Position numbers and translations under genes: made by a program
Shown here: positions 53,785-61,980 of the stretch, one piece after another
How positions within the stretch are numbered: the stretch's first letter is position 1
Layout of the letters: each line of letters begins with the position of its first letter
Source: Alphaproteobacteria bacterium
GTDB taxonomy: Bacteria; Pseudomonadota; Alphaproteobacteria; JANQMY01
Direction of reading: 5' to 3'
Assembly: GCA_028289425.1 (NCBI GenBank)
Contig: JANQPL010000017.1
Span: 310,001-374,000, forward strand
DNA: 64,000 bases
The notes under the pieces: generated by a model
What the model saw: only the letters and a program-made list of their open reading frames with translations
Told to the model about the DNA's origin: nothing
Databases searched by the model: none

Positions 53785-54705
53785 CTAAGCCAAAATGGCA
53801 AGGGCTTCCTGAAGCACGTCCATTTCCCGTAACACGGCCTCGCGGCCCAAACGGATCATTTCGTCTGCGCGATCGAAGCCCAGCAAGCTAATGTGCCCCA
53901 CCCGTGGTGTGATCAGCACGTCCGGCGGGTCGCCCGCCATGCGCGACCGGGACAGCCGGTCCATCACAATGTTGAGCGCGCCCAACATAATGCTACCAAC
54001 GCCTGGTGCTTCTTTGCCGGCACCAAAGAGTTGCCGCATAATCATGCGGTCGGGCCGAACCGTGGCGTTCAGATCGAAGCGCGATGGCGATTGCCCGCCA
54101 TTGAAGCTGGGGTCGTCCAGCGAAAATGTTTCATCCAGTGTCGACTTGCCGAACGTGTCCGCGTTTAAACTCACCGCGATGACGACGCGAGCGCCCATGG
54201 CGCGGCAGACCGAAGCCGGAACCGGGTTGACCAGCGCGCCGTCGATCAACCAACGGCCGCCGATCTTCACCGGCGAAAACACGCCGGGCAGGGCATAAGA
54301 GGCGCGAATGGCATCGTTGAGAGGCCCGTCGCGCACCCAGATTTCGTGACCGGTGGCAAGCTCTGCGGTGACGGCAACGAATTTCCGATCCAAATCTTCG
54401 ATGGCAATGTCGCCAAGATATTGCGACGTCAGCTTGTTAAGCCGTTGGCCGGTCAAGAAGCTGCTGCCGCCGAAGCGGAAATCCAAATAGCCCAACATGC
54501 GCCGCTTGGTCAGGCCGCGCGCCCACTCCTCAAGCGTGTCCAAGTGATCGGCCAAATACGCGCCTCCGGCTAGCGCACCGACCGATGTGCCGCAGATGAT
54601 GTCGGGCTCGATGCCCATTTCTTTCAGCGCCCGCAGAACGCCGATATGGGCCCAGCCCCGGGCAACACCGCCTCCGAGGGCCAATCCGATTTTAGGGCGC
54701 GACAT
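53785..54705 (-). CDS. Patatin-like phospholipase family protein
   Basis: A 306-residue RssA-type patatin. The oxyanion loop is LALGGGVARGWAHIG, the nucleophile S41 is in GTSVGALAGG, and the Asp is in WLIDGALVNP. The enzyme hydrolyses acyl ester bonds; the lipid substrate is unknown. ATG 54705 begins the conserved MSRPKIGLALGGG, so the earlier open codon at 54750 is rejected. It has no operon partner. Confidence 0.92.
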   Translation of the reverse strand: MSRPKIGLALGGGVARGWAHIGVLRALKEMGIEPDIICGTSVGALAGGAYLADHLDTLEEWARGLTKRRMLGYLDFRFGGSSFLTGQRLNKLTSQYLGDIAIEDLDRKFVAVTAELATGHEIWVRDGPLNDAIRASYALPGVFSPVKIGGRWLIDGALVNPVPASVCRAMGARVVIAVSLNADTFGKSTLDETFSLDDPSFNGGQSPSRFDLNATVRPDRMIMRQLFGAGKEAPGVGSIMLGALNIVMDRLSRSRMAGDPPDVLITPRVGHISLLGFDRADEMIRLGREAVLREMDVLQEALAILA

Positions 54706-54840
54706 ATGGAAATACCCGGACTGTGGACTCTTTCCGCTTGAAAGCCTCAATAAATTCCATGAGCAGACTATGACAAACTGGTTAATGTTCGCCTTTCGCG
54801 CTGGATTGTTGCGGGACCTAGCCTAAATTGGCACTAATGC

Positions 54841-54859
54841 GATGAATACGGCATTCATC
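54841..54859. promoter_or_regulatory. Inverted repeat upstream of the CoA transferase gene
   Basis: GATGAAT-ACGGC-ATTCATC, a perfect seven-pair repeat, lies 30 bases before the start codon. It could be an operator or part of the ribosome-binding leader. Function is inferred from position only. Confidence 0.35.
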
Positions 54860-54888
54860 CGCCGCAAAAACAATAGAGGGAGACTGTT

Positions 54889-56070
54889 ATGCCTGGGCCA
54901 TTGTCGGGTGTGCGCGTGGTGGATCTAACCGCCATTATTTCGGGGCCGATGGCCACGCAAATCATGGGGGATCAGGGCGCCGATGTGATCAAGGTGGAGC
55001 CCTTGGGTGTCGGGGACACCATGCGCTATCTAGGCGCGCAGCGAAACGGCGTCGGCGCGATGTTCTCGGTGGCCAACCGTAGCAAGCGGTCTGTCGCGAT
55101 CGACCTCAAACAAGGTGACGGCGTGACGGTCCTGCAAGAGCTGGTAAAAGGGGCCGATGTTTTCGTCCAGAATTTTCGCCCTGGTGCGATTGGGCGCATG
55201 GGGTTTTCGTATGAAGATGTGTCCAAGATAAATCCGGACATCATCTATGTGTCCATTAGCGGCTTCGGCCAAGATGGTCCGTATGCAAATCAACGAGTCT
55301 ATGATGCCATCATTCAGGCAACGTCGGGATTCGCGGACACCCAGACGGATCCCGACAGCGGCAAGCCCAGCCTGATCAAGACGCTGGTCTGTGACAAGGT
55401 CACCGCGCTGACGGTCTCTCAAGCGATTACGTCGGCGCTGTTTGCCCGCGCCAACGGGCAAGGCGGCCAGCACCTCAAGGTCAATATGTTGGATTCGGCG
55501 GTGGCCTTTCTGTGGCCGGACGCCATGTACAATCACACCTTCCTGGAAGATTTCGAGCGCACCATGGATTTCTCCGACTTTTACAAGATCGGAGAGACCT
55601 CGGATGGTTATGTCTCTTCCTCGGCTTTGTCGGACCAGGAATTTAAGGCTCTGTGCCGCGCGCTGGGCCTAAACGAGATGGCGGAAGATCCCAAAATGGC
55701 AACCGTCATTGAACGCATCAAGAATGCCGACGCCATGCAAGGGGCCTTCGAGCAGGCTATGGCCGGCATGACGACCGATCATTTGATCCAGCGCATGCGG
55801 GAAGAGGATGTGCCGGGCGCGCGCGTCAACAAACGGGCGGAATTGGTGAACGACCCTCAGGTCCTGAACAACAAAACGGTGATCGAAACCGAACATCCGG
55901 TGGCGGGCCGCATGCAGGAGCCAAGGCCGGCGCCGGAGTTTGAGAAAACCCCGGCCGCCATCGCGCGTCCCGCGCCGATGCTCGGTCAGCATACGGACGA
56001 AGTGCTTGCAGAAGCCGGCCTTACCCAGGACCGGATTAGCGCGCTGCGTGAGGCGAAGGTAGTGGGGTAG
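54889..56070 (+). CDS. CaiB/BaiF family CoA transferase
   Basis: A type III CoA transferase, 393 residues. The N-terminal motif VRVVDLTAIISGPMATQIMGDQGADVIKVE is the family start, the catalytic Asp lies in LVCDKVTALTVSQA, and the swapped-ring C-terminus includes RMREEDVPGARVN. It moves CoA between carboxylic acids. It begins a run of acyl-CoA, Rieske and SDR genes up to the right edge, so it probably activates the substrate of that route. Confidence 0.93.
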   Translation: MPGPLSGVRVVDLTAIISGPMATQIMGDQGADVIKVEPLGVGDTMRYLGAQRNGVGAMFSVANRSKRSVAIDLKQGDGVTVLQELVKGADVFVQNFRPGAIGRMGFSYEDVSKINPDIIYVSISGFGQDGPYANQRVYDAIIQATSGFADTQTDPDSGKPSLIKTLVCDKVTALTVSQAITSALFARANGQGGQHLKVNMLDSAVAFLWPDAMYNHTFLEDFERTMDFSDFYKIGETSDGYVSSSALSDQEFKALCRALGLNEMAEDPKMATVIERIKNADAMQGAFEQAMAGMTTDHLIQRMREEDVPGARVNKRAELVNDPQVLNNKTVIETEHPVAGRMQEPRPAPEFEKTPAAIARPAPMLGQHTDEVLAEAGLTQDRISALREAKVVG

Positions 56071-56123
56071 GGTAGGTGGCTCGGAGTTAGCCTAGACATT
56101 GACGGTTTCGCAGTCTTTGAAGT

Positions 56124-56235
56124 CGTCATTGCGAGCCGCCGAAGGCGGCGCGGCAATCCAGAGCACAGAGCACAGAGCACGGAACAAGCAGCTCTGGATC
56201 ACTTCGTCGTGCGCTTCGCGCCTCCTCATGATGAC
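56124..56235. repeat. REP-like intergenic palindrome with AGAGCAC tandem repeat
   Basis: The outer arms CGTCATTGCGAG (from 56124) and the facing ...CATGATGACG (ending 56235) are inverted copies of a dispersed bacterial repeat, and GCTCTGGAT (56191-56199) pairs with ATCCAGAGC (56156-56164). The loop holds three tandem copies of AGAGCAC (56160-56180). It lies in the convergent gap between the CoA transferase and the acyl-CoA dehydrogenase. Confidence 0.65.
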
Positions 56236-56279
56236 GGGTGATAGGGATGGTCCGTCGAATGCGGATGCGGCTTGCAGCG

Positions 56280-57482
56280 CTACAACCCCAGCACCATCTT
56301 GGCCATGATGTTGCGCTGAATTTCGTTGGACCCGCCATAAATGGTAGAGGCGCGGAAATTCAAGTAACGCGGCATGGGCGTCAGCGCATAGTCGGGTCCG
56401 ATCAATTCCACATTGGCATTCGGGTGCCGGGCGGATCGTTGATCCGGCGCGCTGTAATACCCAATCATCTCCATGCCCAATTCAAGAACCTTCTGACCGG
56501 TTTCGGATCCGTTGGTTTTCAGGATAGAGGAGGCAGGTCCGGGGTTCTGACCTTGAGACAGCTCTGACATAATCCGGTGTTCGGTGTATTTGATCGACGT
56601 GATCTGTATCTCAAGCTCGGAAACCCGCTGCATGAAGAGCGGGTCGTCTCGCAGGCACCCACCGTCCAGCCGCTCGATCTCCGCGATCGATTTTACCTTG
56701 TCGAGGGATACTTCCAGCCCCGCGGCGTAGGAGCCGCCGCGTTCGAATTCGAGCAGGTATTTGGCGACCGTCCAGCCGTCATTTTCGTCGCCAAGCCGGT
56801 TCGATTTCGGCACACGCACATCGTCGAAGAACACTTGATTCACTTCGTGCTCACCGGCCATGGTGATGATCGGTTCGACGGTAATGCCGGGCGTGTCCAT
56901 GTCGATCAGCAGAAACGTTATGCCTTGCTGGGGCTTGCCGCTGGCATCCGTCCGTACCAGGCAGAATATGCGATTGGCGAATTGGGCATGGGTGGTCCAG
57001 ATTTTGGTGCCGTTGATCACATAATCGTCGCCGTCGGACTCGGCCTTGCATTGCAGAGAGGCGAGGTCCGATCCGGAGCCGGGCTCGGAATAGCCCTGGC
57101 ACCAATAATCTTCACCTGAAAGAATCCGCGGCAGATAGAAATCTTTTTGGTCCTGACGGCCGTACTTCATGATCACGGGACCCGCCATGCGCAGCCCCAT
57201 GGCCGACAGTGTCGGGGCTTGGGCGCGGACCAATTCGGACGCAAAGATATACCGCTGCATGTCGGTCCAGCCGGTGCCGCCATATTCCACTGGCCATGTC
57301 GGCGCGACCCACCCTTTCTGATGCAAAATCTTCTGCCATTTCAGATTGACCGGCGCATCGGCAAAGACGCCTGCGTTTACGCGCGATGCGTGACGCAGTT
57401 CTTCAGTCAGATTCTCTTCCAGGAAGGCGCGCACCTCTTGCCGGAACGCTTCGTCCTTTGCACTCAGAGCCAGATCCATCAA
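56280..57482 (-). CDS. Acyl-CoA dehydrogenase
   Basis: An FAD-dependent acyl-CoA dehydrogenase of 400 residues. The FAD-binding middle domain shows CQGYSEPGSGSDLASLQC, and the C-terminal STIYGGSNEIQRNIMAKM matches the family end. It introduces an alpha-beta double bond, passing electrons to ETF. It is encoded opposite the CoA transferase and divergently from the Rieske gene. Chain-length specificity cannot be read from sequence. Confidence 0.92.
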   Translation of the reverse strand: MMDLALSAKDEAFRQEVRAFLEENLTEELRHASRVNAGVFADAPVNLKWQKILHQKGWVAPTWPVEYGGTGWTDMQRYIFASELVRAQAPTLSAMGLRMAGPVIMKYGRQDQKDFYLPRILSGEDYWCQGYSEPGSGSDLASLQCKAESDGDDYVINGTKIWTTHAQFANRIFCLVRTDASGKPQQGITFLLIDMDTPGITVEPIITMAGEHEVNQVFFDDVRVPKSNRLGDENDGWTVAKYLLEFERGGSYAAGLEVSLDKVKSIAEIERLDGGCLRDDPLFMQRVSELEIQITSIKYTEHRIMSELSQGQNPGPASSILKTNGSETGQKVLELGMEMIGYYSAPDQRSARHPNANVELIGPDYALTPMPRYLNFRASTIYGGSNEIQRNIMAKMVLGL

Positions 57483-57549
57483 TCTCTCCCATCGAACGCA
57501 CGGCCAAATTTTAGAACGACCAACGCCCTTGTTTTATCTATTGGGGATC

Positions 57550-57586
57550 GCAAAAAATATTCTGCACAGTATTTGCAAAAAATATT
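57550..57586. promoter_or_regulatory. Direct repeat operator candidate (GCAAAAAATATT x2)
   Basis: Two identical 12-mers GCAAAAAATATT lie at 57550-57561 and 57575-57586, 25 bases apart, between the divergent acyl-CoA dehydrogenase and Rieske genes. The second copy sits in TTTGCAAAAAATATTGC. Related TTGCA-type elements occur upstream of the dehydrogenase E1 gene at 59875-59895. Confidence 0.45.
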
Positions 57587-57643
57587 GCCAGACCTAACTT
57601 TCTAAGACAAGTAATGCAATAGACGGAAACTTGGGAAGTTGAG

Positions 57644-58021
57644 ATGGGCGCGGACCCTGAGTTCAAGAAAGTCTGTACCGCCACGGATGTGGAAGACGGC
57701 GCCTATGCCGAATTTGAGATCGATGGGCGTTCCATTTTGGTCTGTCATTCTCAAGGTCAGTTCTACGCCATCGAAAACGAATGCAGCCACGCCATGAATC
57801 CATTGTGTGGCGGACGCATGCGCCGGGGCACCATCGTGTGCCCACTGCACGGGGCGCGTTTCAATTTGAGCACCGGGGCTGCCGAAGGGCCGCCGGCAAC
57901 ACTGCCGATCGAAACGTTCAAAGTGAAATTGGAAGACGGAAACGTTTGCGTGGCGGTTACGAAACGAAGGGTCACGGTTGGCAGTTCGTTTATGCCACCG
58001 GGCACTTTGCCGACACACTGA
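57644..58021 (+). CDS. Rieske [2Fe-2S] ferredoxin (oxygenase-type)
   Basis: A 125-residue soluble Rieske protein with C47/H49 (ECSHAMNP) and C66/H69 (CPLHGARF) as cluster ligands. It resembles the ferredoxins of non-haem iron oxygenases and biphenyl/toluate systems, which accept electrons from a reductase and pass them to an oxygenase. No oxygenase gene lies in the window. It begins with ATG 57644. Residues 104-125 form a tail longer than usual. Confidence 0.9.
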   Translation: MGADPEFKKVCTATDVEDGAYAEFEIDGRSILVCHSQGQFYAIENECSHAMNPLCGGRMRRGTIVCPLHGARFNLSTGAAEGPPATLPIETFKVKLEDGNVCVAVTKRRVTVGSSFMPPGTLPTH

Positions 58022-58126
58022 GTTACGCATCGAATTAGCTGGTCAGTCTACGGCGGGACTGATAGGTTTTTTGAAACACGTCGAGCGCGATCAAAGCGCA
58101 ATTCGCTACACAGCAGGGAGGATCAA

Positions 58127-58885
58127 ATGGATCTCGGATTGAAGGGCAACAAAGCAATTGTCACCGGCGGAACGCGCGGCATTGGTCGGGCAATCGCAGA
58201 TCTTTTAGCAGATGAAGGTGCCGACGTTGCAATTTGCGCACGGAACGCCGGTCAGGTTGAAGAAGCTGTCGGTGCACTGAAGGGTAAGGGCGTCAATGCC
58301 ATTGGTTCGGCTGTGGACGTGATGGATGGCGATGCTTTGAAATCATGGATAACAAGTGCTTCGAAAGATCTCGGCGGGTTGGATATCTTGATCGCCAACG
58401 TGTCGGCCGGCGGCGCAGGCGCCGATGAAAATGCTTGGAAGGCGAACTTTGAAGCCGATGTGATGGGAACCGTGCGCAGTATGGAAGCGGCGTTGCCGGC
58501 GCTCAAAGACGGTGGCGGCTCTGTGGTCATTATTTCCACGACAGCCGCAATTGAATGCTTTGGCCCTCCTGGCCCTTACAATGCGATGAAGGCCGGCCTG
58601 ATCAACTACGCCAAGAATATGAGCAACGCGCTCGCCGGCGACAATGTGCGCGTGAACTGTGTGTCGCCTGGTCCCATCTTTATTGAGGGCGGTGCCTGGA
58701 ATTTCATCAAAGACAATATGAATGAGTTCTACACCTCAACCTTGGGCCAGATCCCCATGGGCCGCATGGGCTCCGCTCAAGACGTTGCAAACACGGTAGC
58801 GTTTTTGGCAAGCCCTGCCTCTGGGTTCACCACGGGTACGAACGTCATCATCGATGGCGGCTTCACGAAGGGCGTTCAGTACTGA
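58127..58885 (+). CDS. SDR family oxidoreductase
   Basis: A classical SDR of 252 residues. It has TGGTRGIGRAIA, NVSAGG (replacing the usual NNAG), a catalytic Ser in VIISTTAAIE, and YNAMK. It is FabG-like and NAD(P)-dependent, with its substrate unknown. It begins 106 bases after the Rieske gene and is followed closely by the ThuA-family gene, forming the second SDR/ThuA pair in the window. Confidence 0.9.
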   Translation: MDLGLKGNKAIVTGGTRGIGRAIADLLADEGADVAICARNAGQVEEAVGALKGKGVNAIGSAVDVMDGDALKSWITSASKDLGGLDILIANVSAGGAGADENAWKANFEADVMGTVRSMEAALPALKDGGGSVVIISTTAAIECFGPPGPYNAMKAGLINYAKNMSNALAGDNVRVNCVSPGPIFIEGGAWNFIKDNMNEFYTSTLGQIPMGRMGSAQDVANTVAFLASPASGFTTGTNVIIDGGFTKGVQY

Positions 58886-58969
58886 TCGCTCCCTAAAGGA
58901 CAAAGGCGGCATGCAAGCGCCGCATGCTGCCTTCCACCATTCGCTACCTTTGTCACTTGGGACAAGACC

Positions 58970-59743
58970 ATGAGCGGGAAGATCAGCGCCTATCTGGTTG
59001 TGGGCGGCAAATACCATGATATGGACTTTGCGCGGCTGGAACTTTTGAAGCTGCTTGCGGAAAACGAACGTATCCGGACGATTGTTGCGCCCGACTACAG
59101 CGACATTGACGGCATTCGCGACGCCGACTTTCTGGTCACATACACCTGTGACGTCACGCCGCCCGAGGATACGCAAAAAGCGCTTCGTGAGTATGTTGCC
59201 GGGGGCAAGACCTGGTTTGCCCTTCACGGAACCAACTCCATCCTGCGGTTTCTCGAAGACGGCAGCGTGAACAGTCCGCGGGAAGCGCCCATCTTGATGG
59301 AAACACTGGGCAGCCAATTCATCGCCCATCCACCCATCGAACCTTACACGGTGACTGTCTCTGATCCGGACCATCCTTTGGTGAAGGGCGTGGAGCCGTT
59401 CGAAGCCACCGACGAACTCTATCTGTGCGACTATCACGGCGACTTGCATGCGCTGCTCGAGACCGAGTTCACCGGAAAAGCACCGGGATTTGTCGACGAA
59501 GATTGGCCGGATAAGGAACGGCGCCTGGTCTATTACATACACACGGTCGGCAAGGGCGAAGTACTGTACCTAACGCTCGGCCATTGCCGCGGCCATTACG
59601 ACATGGTGCCGGTGGTCGACTACTATCCGGAAATCGAACGCTGCTCTTGGGAGCTGCCGGTGTTCTACGATCTGCTCCGGCGCGGTATCCAATGGTCGGT
59701 AGACTCCGTGGAAGCGTCGAAGAGCACTGCAGCCACAGCCTAG
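58970..59743 (+). CDS. ThuA-like domain protein
   Basis: A 257-residue ThuA-family protein of the class-I amidotransferase-like fold. It has VVGGKYHDMDFARLELLKLL, the FALHGTNSILRF segment, and SDPDHPLVKGVEPFEATDELYLCDYHG, which parallels the corresponding part of the 34.4 kb paralogue. The C-terminus ends in DSVEASKSTAATA. It follows the SDR gene and precedes the E1 genes, so it may act on a hydroxy- or keto-intermediate of this route. Confidence 0.85.
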   Translation: MSGKISAYLVVGGKYHDMDFARLELLKLLAENERIRTIVAPDYSDIDGIRDADFLVTYTCDVTPPEDTQKALREYVAGGKTWFALHGTNSILRFLEDGSVNSPREAPILMETLGSQFIAHPPIEPYTVTVSDPDHPLVKGVEPFEATDELYLCDYHGDLHALLETEFTGKAPGFVDEDWPDKERRLVYYIHTVGKGEVLYLTLGHCRGHYDMVPVVDYYPEIERCSWELPVFYDLLRRGIQWSVDSVEASKSTAATA

Positions 59744-59874
59744 CGGATGGCAAAACTTTAACCGCGCCGTCCGCAATGGCAGTTAGATGCTGACGTTCAT
59801 GGCGCCTGTCGCTATCGTGGTTCAAATGAGTTGTTGATGGCGCGCAAGCGTCGACATATACTCTGAAAAAATTT

Positions 59875-59896
59875 ATTGCAACGGCAGTGCAAAATT
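59875..59896. promoter_or_regulatory. Inverted TTGCA repeat upstream of the E1-alpha gene
   Basis: TTGCA-ACGGCAG-TGCAA forms a short inverted repeat within an AT-rich tract about 30 bases before the E1-alpha start. It resembles the TTGCAAAA core upstream of the Rieske gene. A common regulator is conceivable but unproven. Confidence 0.35.
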
Positions 59897-59922
59897 AGAG
59901 TCCACAGACAGGGAGGCGCATT

Positions 59923-60894
59923 GTGCAGCTCACGCGTGAAGAACTGTTGGAAGCTTACCGCCGCATGAAACGCATCCGCGAGTTTGAAGAGCGGGTGAAT
60001 GTGGAGTTTTCGAACGGCAACATCCCGGGCTTCGTCCATCTTTATGCAGGCCAAGAAGCCTCTGGTGTTGGCATTTGCATGCATCTCACCGACGACGATT
60101 ACATCGGGTCCACCCATCGCGGCCATGGTCATTGCATTGCCAAGGGCTGCGATGTGGAAGGCATGATGCTCGAAATCTTCGGCAAAGCGGGTGGCTTGTG
60201 TGGCGGCAAGGGCGGCTCCATGCATATCGCGGATCTCGACAAAGGCATGCTGGGCGCGAACGCCATTGTAGGCGGTAACCCGCCGCTGGTGGTGGGCGCG
60301 GCCTTGAGCGCCAAGGTCAATAAAACCGGCCGGGTCGCGGTGTCGTTCACGGGCGATGGGGGATCCAACCAAGGCACCACATTCGAAGCGCTCAACATGG
60401 CGGTGGTGCTGAACCTGCCGGCCATCTTCGTCATCGAAAACAACGGGTACGGAGAAGGCACCGGCGTCGACTATGCCGTGGGCACGAAAGACATTGCGGG
60501 CCGCGCCGCCGGGTTCGGCATGCCGGCCACCACCGTTGACGGGACGGATTTCTTCGCGGTCTACGATGCCATGCGCGAAGCCGTTGACCGCGCCAAAGCC
60601 GGCAACGGCCCGAGCGCGATCGTCACCGAAGCGATGCGCTATTTCGGTCACTTTGTTGGCGACCCAGAAATCTACCGGGCAAAGGACGAAGTATCGAAGC
60701 TGCGTGACGAAAAAGATCCGCTGGCGATCTTCCGCAATCGCGTGACAGAGGCGGGGCTGTTGGAGGCAAGCCAGCTCGATCAATTGGACCGAGAAGTTCT
60801 GGCCGAAGTGGAAAAGGCGGTTGAGGCCGCGTCTGCAGCGCCTTTCCCGTCGGTCGACCAATTGGAAACCGACGTTTACGTCACTTATCCGTAG
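59923..60894 (+). CDS. ThDP-dependent dehydrogenase E1 alpha subunit (acetoin dehydrogenase-like)
   Basis: The alpha chain of a heterotetrameric E1, 323 residues. The ThDP motif GDGGSNQGTTFEALNMA with VIENNGYGEGT is complete. SMHIADLDKGMLGANAIVGG and YFGHFVGDPEIYR match the acetoin and branched 2-oxoacid dehydrogenase types. The beta and lipoyl/hydrolase subunits follow, so this forms an AcoA-B-C-like set. The gene starts GTG with GGGAGG upstream. Confidence 0.92.
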   Translation: MQLTREELLEAYRRMKRIREFEERVNVEFSNGNIPGFVHLYAGQEASGVGICMHLTDDDYIGSTHRGHGHCIAKGCDVEGMMLEIFGKAGGLCGGKGGSMHIADLDKGMLGANAIVGGNPPLVVGAALSAKVNKTGRVAVSFTGDGGSNQGTTFEALNMAVVLNLPAIFVIENNGYGEGTGVDYAVGTKDIAGRAAGFGMPATTVDGTDFFAVYDAMREAVDRAKAGNGPSAIVTEAMRYFGHFVGDPEIYRAKDEVSKLRDEKDPLAIFRNRVTEAGLLEASQLDQLDREVLAEVEKAVEAASAAPFPSVDQLETDVYVTYP

Positions 60895-60909
60895 GCGGGG
60901 AACAAGAAG

Positions 60910-61938
60910 ATGCCGAAAAAATCAGTACGCCAAGCAATTAACGAAGCCCTGCGCCAGGAAATGGAACGCGACCCCACGGTTGTCATCATCGGTGAAGATG
61001 TGGCGGGCGGGCAAGGCGGCTCAGGCGATGTGGACGCCTATGGCGGTGTCATGGGGGTCACAAAAGGCCTGATCGGTACGTTCGGTCCCGACCGGGTCAT
61101 CGACACGCCGATTTCCGAAAGCGCCATTATGGGCGCGGCCGCCGGTGCTGCCACCACGGGCCTTCGTCCGGTGGCGGAGCTCATGTTCGTTGACTTTCTG
61201 GGCGTGTGCTTCGATCAAATCTTCAATCAGGCGGCCAAGTTTCGCTACATGTTCGGCGGCAAGGCCCGCACGCCGGTCGTCATCCGGTCCATGATCGGCG
61301 CGGGTGTCCGGGCAGCGGCCCAGCATTCCCAATGCCTGCACCCCATCTTTACCCACGTGCCGGGCTTGAAAGTGGTCATGCCGACCAATGCGTATGACGC
61401 CAAGGGCTTGTTGATCCAGGCGATCCGCGACGATGATCCGGTCGTCTTCCTGGAACACAAAACACTTTACGACATCGAAGACGATGTGCCGGACGAGGCC
61501 TATACCATCCCGTTCGGCGAAGCGAACTTCACCCGGGAAGGCGACGATGTGACCATTGTGGGCTTCTCGCGCATGGTGCACATCGCAAACGAAGTGGCGG
61601 ACAAGCTTGAGGATAAAGGCATTTCCGTCGAAGTGATCGATCCGCGTACCACGTCACCCCTGGACGAAGAAGCGATCCTCGAATCCGTGGAGCGGACGGG
61701 ACGTTTGGTGGTGGTCGATGAGGCGCCGCCGCGCTGCAATTTGGCCGTGGATGTGGCCGCTCTTGTGGCCGACAAAGCGTTCGGTTCCCTCAAAGCGCCC
61801 ATCAAGCGCATCACGGCGCCGCACACGCCGGTGCCCTTCGCGCCCACATTGGAAGATGCCTACATCCCCAATGCCGGCCGTGTGGAAGCGGCTGTGCACG
61901 AGGTGCTTGAGTCCGGCGGGCGGGCGGCTGCGGAATAA
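60910..61938 (+). CDS. Alpha-ketoacid/acetoin dehydrogenase E1 beta subunit
   Basis: The beta chain, 342 residues, with VIIGEDVAGGQGGSGDVDAYGG, DTPISESAIMGAA and EVIDPRTTSPLDEEAI. It completes the E1 tetramer with the preceding alpha chain, which is separated from it by 15 bases. The C-terminus and the loop near PTNAYDAKGLLIQAI fit acetoin or pyruvate-type E1 enzymes. Reaction: oxidative cleavage of an acyloin or 2-oxoacid. Confidence 0.93.
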   Translation: MPKKSVRQAINEALRQEMERDPTVVIIGEDVAGGQGGSGDVDAYGGVMGVTKGLIGTFGPDRVIDTPISESAIMGAAAGAATTGLRPVAELMFVDFLGVCFDQIFNQAAKFRYMFGGKARTPVVIRSMIGAGVRAAAQHSQCLHPIFTHVPGLKVVMPTNAYDAKGLLIQAIRDDDPVVFLEHKTLYDIEDDVPDEAYTIPFGEANFTREGDDVTIVGFSRMVHIANEVADKLEDKGISVEVIDPRTTSPLDEEAILESVERTGRLVVVDEAPPRCNLAVDVAALVADKAFGSLKAPIKRITAPHTPVPFAPTLEDAYIPNAGRVEAAVHEVLESGGRAAAE

Positions 61939-61980
61939 TCATCCATACACGGATGAAATGACAATCGGAGACGAAGTGAG

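Noticed and set aside
56160-56180. Three AGAGCAC copies as a CRISPR-like array
   Set aside because: Contiguous 7-base units without spacers are a simple tandem repeat inside a REP-like element.
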